Of a DNA stretch of 18,129 bases, positions 9,559 through 18,038 are shown piece by piece. The stretch lies in NCBI GenBank assembly GCA_003024985.2, contig PXIH01S0022190.1. One strand, written 5' to 3'. The position numbers were made by a program, and so were the translations under genes. The notes beneath the pieces were generated by a model, which searched no databases, was not told the DNA's origin, and saw nothing but the letters and a program-made list of their open reading frames with translations. Numbering within the stretch: position 1 is the first letter of the stretch; each line of letters begins with the position of its first letter. The DNA comes from Euperipatoides rowelli (lineage: Eukaryota; Onychophora; Udeonychophora; Euonychophora; Peripatopsidae).

Positions 9559-9797
9559 GGTCAGGATCCATTATCTGTCCACCAATGTTTTTATTGACAG
9601 TCCTAACCTTACCCTAACCCTGAACCCTCACTCCAACTACGTATTAAACCAACTTTGCCCCAACCCTATGATAATCTAGAGGTGAAATAATCCTTTTTTT
9701 GATTGATTTTGATAATGATAATTTTGATTTGTTAACCAATCAATGGTTATTTTTTTCGCATATTCTATTGTTGGACAGATCAATGGTTAGAATCCAT
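9559..9797. mobile_element. MITE, copy 2 of the 2397-2643 family
   Basis: The left end (9559-9585, GGTCAGGATCCATTATCTGT then CCACCAA) matches the reverse-complemented right terminus of copy 1 at most positions. The right end (9771 to about 9797, TTGGACAGAT...ATGG...GAATCC) is a degenerate inverted counterpart. The interior repeats AGTCCTAACCTTAC, CCCTGAACCCT and GATAATCTAGAGGTGAAATA in the same order as copy 1, with an extra 35-40 bases after CCCTGAACCCT. Copy 2 has the more decayed right end. The CCTAACC...CCCTAACCCTGAACCC core resembles degenerate telomere repeats but is internal to the element. Confidence 0.75.
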
Positions 9798-10212
9798 TTA
9801 TTCAGTATAGGCTATTTAACAAATATTATTTGTTTTGTGACATTAGACTTAAAGTTTTAGCATTTATTTTGGTTTTGATATTTTCACATTTCACCCTTTT
9901 GAGATTTTTTTTTCTATCTCTAATATCAATATCAATTCTAACATCTGGAGCTATTTCAGAATATAACTTTAGTTTGCTTAGATTCTTAGGGGAAATACTA
10001 AAATACTTATTTCCTTTGAATATTAAACCTTTTTCTGTGCCCTTCCTTCCTTAAAGACTATCAAGTTTTATATTCTTGTTATTAGAAATTCAACTTTAAA
10101 AAAAAGAAAGAAGAAATTGGGTTTTATTATAATTTATTTGAAATTTTGGATACAAAAAAAAAGAATAAAATCTTATTTAATATTTTGTAAAATCTATGTC
10201 TCCTTAATATTA
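9798..10212. other. AT-rich non-coding stretch
   Basis: A 74-residue frame (9830-10054) is rich in F, L, I and S, as expected for T-rich DNA, and has no recognisable domain. Nothing else is seen. Confidence 0.4.
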
Positions 10213-10241
10213 ATGAAGAAGAAGAAGAAGAAGAAAAAAAA
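10213..10241 (+). repeat. GAA microsatellite
   Basis: Six consecutive GAA-type triplets followed by an A-run; a simple sequence repeat. Confidence 0.8.
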
Positions 10242-10450
10242 CAGAGTTTATAATTTTAATATGAGTCATTATATGCTAATGAGCTTTGTTTGCCATGAAT
10301 GATTTTTTTTTCTTTAATTTTTTAATTTTAAATTTTGATTTTTTTTTCTAATTATAATTTGTACTTATAGAGAAAATTAAATTTGCTTTTTTATTTTTTT
10401 TTGTGATATACAAAAACAAAAAGCTGTAGCCCAGACTAGGCATAATTTTT

Positions 10451-10565
10451 AAAAAAAAATATATATATATATATAGGCTAGAATTAAAAATAATAGGGGA
10501 AAAAAGTGTGTGAAGGGAGGATGAAAGGGGGGAGAGGAGAGTATGAAAGGCTGAAGGGATGTTGA
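10451..10565. repeat. A-run, TA microsatellite and purine-rich tract
   Basis: An A9 run and (AT)8-like repeat (about 10451-10476) are followed by a nearly pure purine stretch (about 10495-10565) made of GGGGA, GAAAGG and GAGAGG words. The purine tract could form triplex or slipped structures. No coding signal is seen. Confidence 0.6.
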
Positions 10566-10974
10566 GAAAAGAATTAATAGTATTTCTGTCCAGAACTGGA
10601 AAATCTTAACATAATGTAGTTACAGAATGGAAATAATTCAAAGTGTGGACATTTTTGGTTATTATTTCCACATAAACAGATAATTGATTTTTATTACTTA
10701 ATGTTTTGTTTTACCACTGCCTTGTTCATCTAGACTACATGTGACTGGACTGAAACGGAATCCCACTCTGAGGGGTCCGGATACAGAGTTATACCTAAAT
10801 CAAACTCTGCCTTCTATAAGTTATCTTTGCTGTCATTTTTTTTATTTACTGTATATAGATAGTTTTTTTTAAATATAGTATTAGTAATTATGTACGGTAG
10901 CCTATATGATTGTTTTTCTGGTGTAATTCGGCAATTCCATTTTATGTTAGATAGGCTTTTAATATTTTAGACAG
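10566..10974. other. Non-coding stretch with one short exon-like frame
   Basis: Mostly AT-rich. From about 10734 (after TTGTTCATCTAG) a 42-codon frame in phase 0 with the upstream donor reads through a less AT-biased 110-base patch before stopping, but the polypyrimidine tract is poor and the peptide resembles nothing I know. Left as non-coding. Confidence 0.35.
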
Positions 10975-11110
10975 GATGTTAGTGAAAAGGCTAGAGTCCC
11001 ATAGTAATCCCTCGGTTCGAGTTCTTCACAGTTGATGTTAACCACAGGTTGTGAGGTTGAATCAGGTATATTTGGAAGTCTTGGAATGGTTAAGGGGAAG
11101 AAGTCATATT
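10975..11110 (+). repeat. tRNA-derived SINE-like remnant
   Basis: AGTCCCATAGTAATCCCTCG followed by GGTTCGAGTTC (11014-11024) resembles the second half of a tRNA-derived SINE head: the latter is close to the Pol III B box consensus GGTTCRANYCC. A possible A-box-like TAGTGAAAAGG lies about 36 bases upstream. A second B-box-like word, GAGGTTGAATC, follows near 11055. No cloverleaf can be folded, so this is not a tRNA gene. Confidence 0.35.
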
Positions 11111-11281
11111 ATATGTACCGGTATTTGTTTAAGAGAATAAAAAAGGAGCAGTTTGACTACATTGGATTGTTTCCCTTTTCATTAGCCTTTATAGGCTAGT
11201 TTGTATTAGGTTACCTAATTCTAATATGCAACATATACAATATAATATGTGGAAAATTTATTTTAATTTCTCACAAGCTCT

Positions 11282-11292
11282 GGTTCAAACCC
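11282..11292 (+). promoter_or_regulatory. Isolated Pol III B-box match
   Basis: GGTTCAAACCC is an exact fit to the B-box consensus. No A box or tRNA body is present upstream, so it is either a second SINE fragment or chance. Confidence 0.3.
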
Positions 11293-11599
11293 AGCCTATC
11301 AAAAAATATTGAAATTATAGTTTAATAATTAAAGAATACATAACAATTTATACTCAGTAACTTTTAAACTTGTGGATTTTTACTTTGAACAGAAAGAAAA
11401 GAACATTAATGTCTAGACTATTTTTCCTCACATACACACACATAACCCCTCCCCCCCCCCAATTCCTCTTACTTAAGGCTGACTCGCATTTGCTCATTTA
11501 ATCAGTTTTTCAGTAAACTAAATATAATTAGTCCTCCCTTCTTTCTTTACCCTGTGTGGATTTTGAGGAGTTTTATCTATAAATAATTACCATAGAATG
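11293..11599. other. AT-rich non-coding stretch
   Basis: Nothing recognisable apart from a CA microsatellite near 11433 and a C10 run near 11450. Confidence 0.45.
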
Positions 11600-11910
11600 C
11601 TGAGCAAGGACGCATGCGCTCTTATCATTCGTTTGGGTGGGAAATGGGGGGTGGGGCGCTCTTGTTAGGCTCCATGCTTAAACCTTAGATTTACTACAAT
11701 GCATTGCAAAACTGACTAGGCGCTCTTCTTTGGCTAATCAGAATTCCTTAAAAAGATTGTTTTTCAAAACGGCGTCCTTACATGAACATGCTTCCCAAAA
11801 ACTTTAGGAAATTATCTTGTAAATTCCAATAAATCTGGTACACACTAAAACATGACGTCACACATCAATAAAGGTTGGCTGATATAGGTGCCAAGTAAGA
11901 GCGCCGCCTA
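11600..11910. repeat. Motif island A: recurrent GGCGCTCTT words with promoter-like sites
   Basis: Variants of GGCGCTCTT occur at 11616, 11655, 11719 and 11771 (GGCGTCCTT) on the plus strand, and inverted (AAGAGCGCC) at 11897. Between them are CGCATGCGC (NRF1-like, about 11611-11619), a GGGGTGGGGCG GC-box-like word (about 11648-11658), a palindromic CAATGCATTG (11697-11706), a perfect CRE palindrome TGACGTCA (11853-11860) and TTGGC...GCCAA at about 11876-11895. The island is more GC-rich and CpG-containing than its surroundings. It shares AACCTTAGATT plus the GGCGCTCTT word with island B at 14960-15310. It may be a degenerate repeat family or a regulatory region; the sequence cannot decide. 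Confidence 0.5.
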
Positions 11911-12362
11911 AGTTAAAACTTTCACTTTTTAATTTTCAGGCCTCTTTCGACCTGTTTATGAGGATTATACGTTATTCACAAAAGCTACATATATAGAGGT
12001 TTATTCAAACAATTATTTTAAAATACCTGTATATAAGATGAATGTGCAAATAAATATTTAATTTTTAATATTTATTTAATGAAAATTAAGACATTTTGCA
12101 AGAAAAAATATATAGACTTCAATATGTACCGTAGTTTTTTTATTTGAGAATAGTTTTTTTTTTTTTCAGGGACAGAAAGAAAAGGACAAAGTAATAGCCT
12201 AAATGCATTTGTGAAATCTATTTTAAATAGGAATTTGTTTAAAGGAAGCATTTAGTTGATTACCGTTATGAGAATTAGTTCTAGACTTTTTTTTATTTTA
12301 TTCTTTTTTGTTTTTGGGAGGTGGGATGGGATGTAGGTGTATTTTATTTTTAAAATTATCTT
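11911..12362. other. AT-rich non-coding stretch with acceptor-like sites
   Basis: Two acceptor-like sites precede short phase-0 frames: AATTTTCAG ending at 11939 (18 codons to a stop) and a very strong T14-CAG ending at 12169 (10 codons, ending TAA). Either could close the membrane-protein gene with a short basic or mixed tail, but without transcript data they are only candidates. Confidence 0.3.
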
Positions 12363-12574
12363 GTTTGAATGCATTCATTTAAACAGCAGATTTTTTTCAA
12401 GAATATATAAGTTGTGTTAGCTTTCTTTATTACTACCGTCCACCAACCTCTAAAAAAAATAATAGCGTATGCTATTAATTTTCTTTGGAGGTGAGGGGGG
12501 GGGGGGTAAGGAAAGCTAACAATCCTTTATATATTCTTGAAAAATATATGCTGTTTAAATTAATGCATTCAAAC
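12363..12574. mobile_element. Hairpin MITE
   Basis: The left arm (12363-12450) and right arm (about 12490-12574) are inverted repeats: GTTTGAATGCATT against AATGCATTCAAAC, TTTAAACAGC against GCTGTTTAAA, TTCAAGAATATATAA against TTATATATTCTTGAA, GTTAGCTTTC against GAAAGCTAAC, ACCTC against GAGGT. A small stem (AATAGC...GCTATT, 12461-12476) sits at the tip. The right arm has a G12 run with no counterpart of that length on the left. A third partial copy of the arm motif (AAACAGAAGACATTTTTTAA...CTAACAATCT) continues to about 12665, so the element is partly triplicated. No coding capacity. Confidence 0.78.
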
Positions 12575-12888
12575 AGAAGACATTTTTTAAAAATAAATAT
12601 AAGCTATTTTTTTTTTGGGGGGGGGGGGAGAGCAAGAGAGTGAGAGATCTAACGCTAACAATCTAAATGGTCATTTTTAAGAAATTGATTCTATGTTAAT
12701 CTCATCATAGAATAAAATAGAATAAATTTGTTAAAAAATATTTAGGCTGATAAACATATTTTTTTTTAAAGGAGGTATTAAATTATTTTTTTTAAAGAGG
12801 GGAAAGAGGATGATAGCCATTTTTTATTACATAGTTACAATATTTTAATAAAAGTTTACATAATTAATAAAAGTTACAATTTATAAAT
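12575..12888. other. AT-rich stretch with a G13 run
   Basis: T10 followed by G13 and a GAGAG-rich patch (about 12608-12650) lies in a partial copy of the adjoining hairpin element. The rest is AT-rich and forms the 3' flank of the transposase remnant; no terminal inverted repeat of that element was found here. Confidence 0.4.
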
Positions 12889-14385
12889 TTAAACTTGAAC
12901 AGGAAGCAACAGGTTCATCTTCACTGCTAGAATCGGACATATGGACAGTTGGCTAACACTTGAAAATGAAGAAGATAGGCCAGCATCCTCAGCAACACTT
13001 GAATAGGAAGAAGATGGAGCTGTGTCATCACTTGCAGCAGGGGCCTCTTCATCATCAGTAAATCTGTAAAAATTCATCTATTTCTGCATCATCATCACTG
13101 TCAAAGATTCTAAGCATATCATCATAATCTTCAGTGTCATCACCAGGCTCTGGCTCTACTTTGTTTCTTATGTCATCTTGGCTTCCATTTAATGCTATTG
13201 AGCTGCTAGTATAGAGAAAAGTGTTTACAATATTTTCTGTTACACAATCCCAGGCTTCAGAAATCCAGTTTATTACATCTTGTCTTTTAGGTGATTTTAA
13301 TTTTCCAGACCTGATTAATTGACGTCGATCCTTTTGCTCCATCCAGGATGACCATAATTTTCTCAATTTTGTTTTGAATAGTTTGTTCCAAGAAACATCA
13401 GCTGGTTGTAGTAAGCTAGTGCATCCGGTAGGAATAAGTATAAGATCGGTGTTTAAACGTTCAAGAATAATTTTATCAGGTGGTGAAAAATGTGGCTTGT
13501 AACGATCTAAAATCAGCAATCTTCTTCGTTGATCAGGATCAGTGGTTTTCTTCCAAATTTTTTTGCACCATTCCTTTAAATTTTTAGCAACCATACAACC
13601 ATTTTGACTTGTAGATATTTTTACATTATCATATTTGAAGTTGGCTGAGAACACACGGACCAAGGCGGCCATGCTTTTCCTTGAAAATGCAGTATGCTGG
13701 AAGTTTTTCACCATTAGCAAAAGCACATAATGCTACCATGAAGGCACATAATGCTACCGTGCAGGCACAGCTTTTTTTTAATAACTGTTCTTGATACAAA
13801 CTGCTTTTTTTCTATTAGTTAATTCGTTCTTTGATATGGCATATCAAATCTGCACATTGTTTCATCCATATTGGCTATTTCAAATGGAAGATAATCATGT
13901 TCTCCTCGCTTACAACGAATACTTNAACACCAAGTNTTGAGTACTTCTACAAGCTGATCTGGTTGCTTTTGAGCTTCATTTGTTCCACNCCTCATGGAGA
14001 TTTCAAAACATCTCTTAAAATTTCTGATGTAGCCAGTAGAACTTCTAAAATCTGATAATTTCAAATCAGCTGCAAATTTTAAGGCTTTTTTTTAAGCAAA
14101 CCATTTGTAACTGCTCTTCCTGCTAGCCCTTCATCCAGAAAAAATCAAACAGCCTCTCATCAAGTTTTATATTAAATGGTGCTCGTCAGTCAGCTTCCTT
14201 CTTTTTCTATCTCTATAATTATCATGAGCCAATAATGTGTCAAACTGCTTTCTCCATATATAAATCTGCTTTCTGCCAACATTAAAATGACGTGCTGTTA
14301 ATCGTTCATTTTCACCGTTAGCTCTATACCATCTGACAACTTCAAGCTTTTGTTCTACGGNGTAAGACTTGATTTTTGGCATCAT
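12889..14385 (-). pseudogene. Pogo-type (Tc1/mariner superfamily) transposase, frameshifted
   Basis: Read on the minus strand from a Met at 14385 or 14382 (MPKIKSY), the N-terminal 70 residues form a Brinker/CENP-B-like helix-turn-helix (VEQKLEVVRWYRANGENERL, then VGRKQIYIWRKQF). Next come a linker, a block with the first catalytic Asp in NMDET (13864-13869), and a DDE block (13726-13055) with LLILD (second Asp) and LQPAD (third Asp), about 35 residues apart, as in pogo DDxD transposases. An acidic, Ser-rich tail follows (13077-12889) in another frame. Frame changes occur near 14130, in an A8 run near 14088, between 13818 and 13727, near 13670 and near 13070. Several Ns (13925, 13936, 13989, 14361) may hide others. 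The layout resembles POGK/JRK-like elements common in invertebrates. Three acidic residues are kept, but the gene cannot be read through: dead as sequenced. Confidence 0.85.
13721..13761. repeat. Tandem 20/21-bp duplication inside the transposase
   Basis: The word AAGCACATAATGCTACCATG (13721-13740) is followed by a near-identical 21-base copy with AAGGCACATAATGCTACC (13741-13761), and a GGCACA fragment follows. It lies where the transposase should read a V-A-L-C-A-F motif before the second catalytic block, so the duplication repeats that motif, adding to the damage. Confidence 0.75.
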
Positions 14386-14960
14386 GGCTAGAATGTACGT
14401 TGCAGTAAAGTAAATTGAATAAGGCGTGGTAAAGTAAATTGAATAAAGCATAAAGGTGTTTGATCTCTCTCTGGTTCTTTCTCTCTTACTAGTCTGATAA
14501 ACAAATACGGCACGTAAATCTTAGGTCTGAATTTTTTGCTTTTATAGTACAATGGCCTACATAGTGGTCCACGCTGTGGTCAATTTGGCTGTAATATTAA
14601 TGACCTGGCCAGTTAATCAGCATTTTTACTGGATAAAACAAAAACTAATTACATATTTAATTGGATAATTTATATTAACGTACTTCTCATTTCAATCCAC
14701 TGGAAGTGAAAAGTTACACAATATTTTAACAATATCTAAAAAAAGGACACTTGATGGTAGGAGATGGCAGCTCTACTTCACATTATTGTAATTGATCACC
14801 GTAATCATTTAAAATTTATAAAATGTGGTAGAATGGCCATTTAAAAAGTAATAAATAGGGTTTAGGTAGGCTTATATATTTCATAACGGCATATGGTAAC
14901 ATTATTGATTTTATTACCGAATAAATCATTGGAAACTAGGTTGGCTAGGCAGTATTTTCT
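14386..14960. other. Non-coding stretch upstream of the pogo transposase
   Basis: This probably contains the 5' end of the pogo element. A CTG|TA-type boundary with GTGGTCCACGCTGTGG nearby (about 14560-14592) is a possible terminus, but no partner end was found downstream. The rest is AT-rich. Confidence 0.35.
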
Positions 14961-15310
14961 AAACGGCACGCTTGTATGGCTATGTGTTTATAAACGGCGC
15001 CCTTGTATGGCTATTTGCCTTGATATTTATTTAGATGACGTAAAACACATAAAAATGATGCCACAGCATAATAATGTCAGATGATGACATGAAAATGTTT
15101 ACATGGCACTCTTGTATGGATACACTGTCCTGAACCTTAGATTAGATAAAATTAAGCAAAATGCTAGGGGGGGGGGCACTCTTGTATGGATACCCCTTGG
15201 ATTTCTTTCAGAGTGATAAAAAAATCAAAGTGCAATGATGGCGCTCTTCTTCGGCGATGGTGCTGGTTACCTATGTTTTACCAAGAAATAGGGGTCGCTC
15301 TTGGTCAGCA
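14961..15310. repeat. Motif island B: recurrent GGCGCTCTTGTATGG words
   Basis: Variants of GGCGCTCTTGTATGGNTA occur at 14965 (GGCACGCTTGTATGGCTAT), 14996 (GGCGCCCTTGTATGGCTAT), 15105 and 15175 (GGCACTCTTGTATGGATAC), 15240 (GGCGCTCTTC) and 15294 (GTCGCTCTTGG), at spacings of 31, 109, 70, 65 and 54 bases. A near-CRE word TGACGTAA sits at about 15036, and AACCTTAGATTAGAT at about 15133 matches island A near 11682. The island immediately precedes the RTE-like LINE fragment, so it could be LINE-associated, but no protein-coding match supports that. Confidence 0.5.
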
Positions 15311-15469
15311 TTCTACGGTAATCAGTTTTTGCATTCTAACGTTTTATCTAGAAATGAGCATTTATTAAAACATAGTTTTTTGAATGAAAATAGAAACCAA
15401 CTAATATGTTTTGTTTGGAACGTGTTTTGCCCTGACCTTTACTTTCACACACTGTCAAGATCGATCAGA

Positions 15470-16956
15470 TAATACCAACATTAAGGAGGAAGATATAAAA
15501 GAAGACAAAAATGATATGACTGACACAATGATTGATGTATTCATGGAAGAAGTGAAACATGCAGTGAAACACATGAAGAATGGAAAGGCAATAGGAGAAG
15601 ACAACAGAACAATAATTGATATTATAAAAGCAGGAGGGGATGAACTAGAAAAAACACTTGCTCAATATTTCACAAAATGCTTAAAACAAAGAAATATATA
15701 TCATTTTGTTTGAGTAATGCTGTTGTAATATTGTTATACAAGAAAAGTGATAAAGAAGACCTCAAAATTACAGACCTATAAGCTTGTTATCAGTCATTTA
15801 TAAAATTTTCACCAAGGTTCAGACATAAAATGCAAAAAAGAATTGGATTAGGTGAATTTAGCACCATAACCACCTGCAAGTAGTACAAGAAGTCATTCAA
15901 AGATGCAATAAATATGAACTTTCCCTTTACATAGGGCTTGTTGACTAAGACAAAACCTGTGATTCAGTTTATACTCCATTTCTATTGGATGCCCTAAAGA
16001 GACAAAGTATTAATAAAGCATATATTGCTTTGTCCACAACATTTATAAGAATTTAACATCCACAGTGAGATTTCATAAAGTCACCAACAAGATCCAAATC
16101 CAAAAAAGGAGTGTATCAAGATGATACAATCTCTCCAAGGTTCTTTACAGATACACTTGAAGAAGTCTTTGGAAGTCTAGATTGAGAACATACTGGACTA
16201 TGGATAAATGAGCCTTTTGAACCATTTACATTTTGCTGATGATATTGTCTTCTTTGCATATAGTTCAGAATAATTACAGAAACAGATATAAATAAAACTA
16301 ACTCAAAAGCTGGTCTAAAAATGAATATAGCAAAACTAAAGTGATGATCAACAAACATATTCAACCAAAAGTGATTGAAGTGTTTGATATCGAATTTGAC
16401 AGTCAACAACTAGGTTTATTTGGGTCATTTGATTACTACAAGTGAAAACCAGATTTGTGAAGTCAACAGAAGAATGAAAATGGGCTGGAGTGCTTTTGGA
16501 AATTAAATAGTATTTTAAAAGGAAAACTTCCTTTATGTCTCAAAAGGAAAGTTTTTGACCTGTGTGTACTACCAATGATGATATATGATGCGGAAACTTG
16601 GACACTCAATGCAAAGATGATTCAAAAAGTACTAACCACTCAAAGAAATATAAAATGGTACATGATAGAAATAACATGGAGAGATAGAAAAATGATTGAA
16701 TGAATTAGGGCACAAACAAGGCCTGTGTGATATTAAAAGAGTAAATAATTTAAAGTAGAAATGGGCAAGACATATAGCAAGAAGAACATATAATAGATGG
16801 ACTACAGAAATACTCAACTGGATTTTAAGGGATAGAAAATGACCAAGAAAAAGACCTAATGNCAGATGGGAGGATGAAATAAAAAGGTTTGCCAGATATT
16901 GTTGGAAACAAATTGCTGAAGCTAGAAATTCATTGAGAAATCAAGTCTATTTATAA
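15470..16956 (+). pseudogene. RTE-like LINE reverse transcriptase, 5'-truncated and frameshifted
   Basis: A trail of plus-strand frames covers the reverse transcriptase and C-terminal part of an RTE-type ORF2. In order: a pre-RT block (15480-15713, MKNGKAIGEDN then DIIKAGG), NAVVILLYKK (from about 15716), YRPISLLSVIYKIF in the next frame (from about 15769), an F/V-D block at 15943 whose Asp is kept but followed by an in-frame TAA, the FADD catalytic motif (16232-16243), AETWTLN (about 16590-16610) and RWEDEIKRF (about 16864-16890), ending at TAA 16954-16956. The last motif is the C-terminal signature of RTE-like elements. At least six frame changes or stops and an N at 16862 kill it. The endonuclease domain is absent, as expected from 5' truncation during target-primed insertion. 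RTE assignment rests on recalled motif order. Confidence 0.85.
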
Positions 16957-17009
16957 TAGTTTAATTTGGTACGGTATCTATAGCCTATAATAAATGAGTA
17001 GAATTGTGT

Positions 17010-17044
17010 GTATATTGGTAAGGTTTGATACCTTACCAATATAC
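17010..17044. repeat. Perfect 15-bp-stem palindrome
   Basis: GTATATTGGTAAGGT (17010-17024), a 5-base TTGAT loop and ACCTTACCAATATAC (17030-17044) pair without mismatch. It lies 54 bases after the LINE stop codon, so it may sit in the LINE 3' tail or be an independent relic of a small inverted-repeat element. Confidence 0.85.
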
Positions 17045-18038
17045 TCCACCTAAACCACTCATCTAGCTAGCACAGGGATGTTCGTTTTACTTGAAGACCT
17101 GCTAAAAGAGATCAAATTGATGTCAATTCTGAATCGCCATTTTCATTTCTTTGTATTTCATAATCAATAATTATTATTATATTCAAATATGCTTCAATTA
17201 CTATTTTTTTTTTCATTTAAAGACTCAAAATATATTTGTCTTTCATTATCCCAAAAGATTTAAAAAAAAAAAAAAAAATTAAAAGAATACTAATTTTAAT
17301 TTTAAAAAAAAAGAAATTGATTTTTTTTTTTTCATTTTTATTGTGGAGCTGTAGAAACCAAATTCTCTGAATTCAGTGGAGTGGAAAGGGTTAATTCTCT
17401 TAACTTGGGCTGTTCTATTTTATTTTTATTTTTTACTTTGTTCATAGAGAAAGTATTATAATTGTAAATAAATTTTGTCTTTGATATTTCATTGGAAATA
17501 CTTGTTTAAAAATCCCCTAATATACCTGACAATTTTCTTGATCATCTCTAGGTGAATTTGACTTTTGTATTCAGTAATAATAATTATGATCAATGATGAT
17601 GATGATATATGTTCTCTTGATGATGAAAATGGTAGTGGTGATGATTATTTAACTCCTTGATTTTAAAAATTTAATGTGGAAACAAAAAAAAAAAAAGTTT
17701 TTTCCAGACTTAGACTAGCAGTAGTTTTGTCTTTTCCGTTTATCAGTCTTTTTTATTTATGTACGGTACATTTTCAGAGCATGTTAAAAAATGAAATGCA
17801 CAGTACTGTACTACACAAAATTAGCAATTCCAGGTTAGACTGTAATCATGAGCTTTCAGCTTCAGTCTTTCTGATTGGTGGGAATTTTTAAAATACCGCT
17901 GTGCTTATGTGCCTCAGCAAGTGATTGAAAGCTTCACCATGATCTTTTATTTCATTCATACTTTGAGAACATGTTTCTGTTTGATGCCAGATTTGACAAT
18001 AAGGTGTTAGCACATTATTAATCTTTTTTCTCCTATAG
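17045..18038. other. AT-rich non-coding stretch
   Basis: Long A and T homopolymers (about 17205-17335), a GAT microsatellite (about 17593-17640, interrupted) and otherwise featureless AT-rich DNA. A 71-residue frame at 17676-17891 has no family features. Confidence 0.45.

Noticed and set aside
9598-9630. Telomere repeat array
   Set aside because: CCCTAA-like words are few, degenerate and internal to a MITE whose other copy has the same block.
9830-10302. Two open frames rich in F, L, I and K
   Set aside because: Typical of T-rich and A-rich DNA, including a GAA microsatellite; no homology recognised.
10734-10862. Phase-0 exon-like frame after TTGTTCATCTAG
   Set aside because: Poor polypyrimidine tract and no family resemblance; kept only as a note in the non-coding entry.
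11014-11024. tRNA gene
   Set aside because: A B-box-like word is present but no cloverleaf, anticodon stem or acceptor stem can be folded.
16116-16817. Minus-strand frames of 97 and 61 residues
   Set aside because: Antisense shadows of the plus-strand LINE fragment.
17010-17044. Rho-independent terminator or microRNA precursor
   Set aside because: Eukaryotic context, no trailing T-run of note, and a 15-bp stem is too short for a pre-miRNA.
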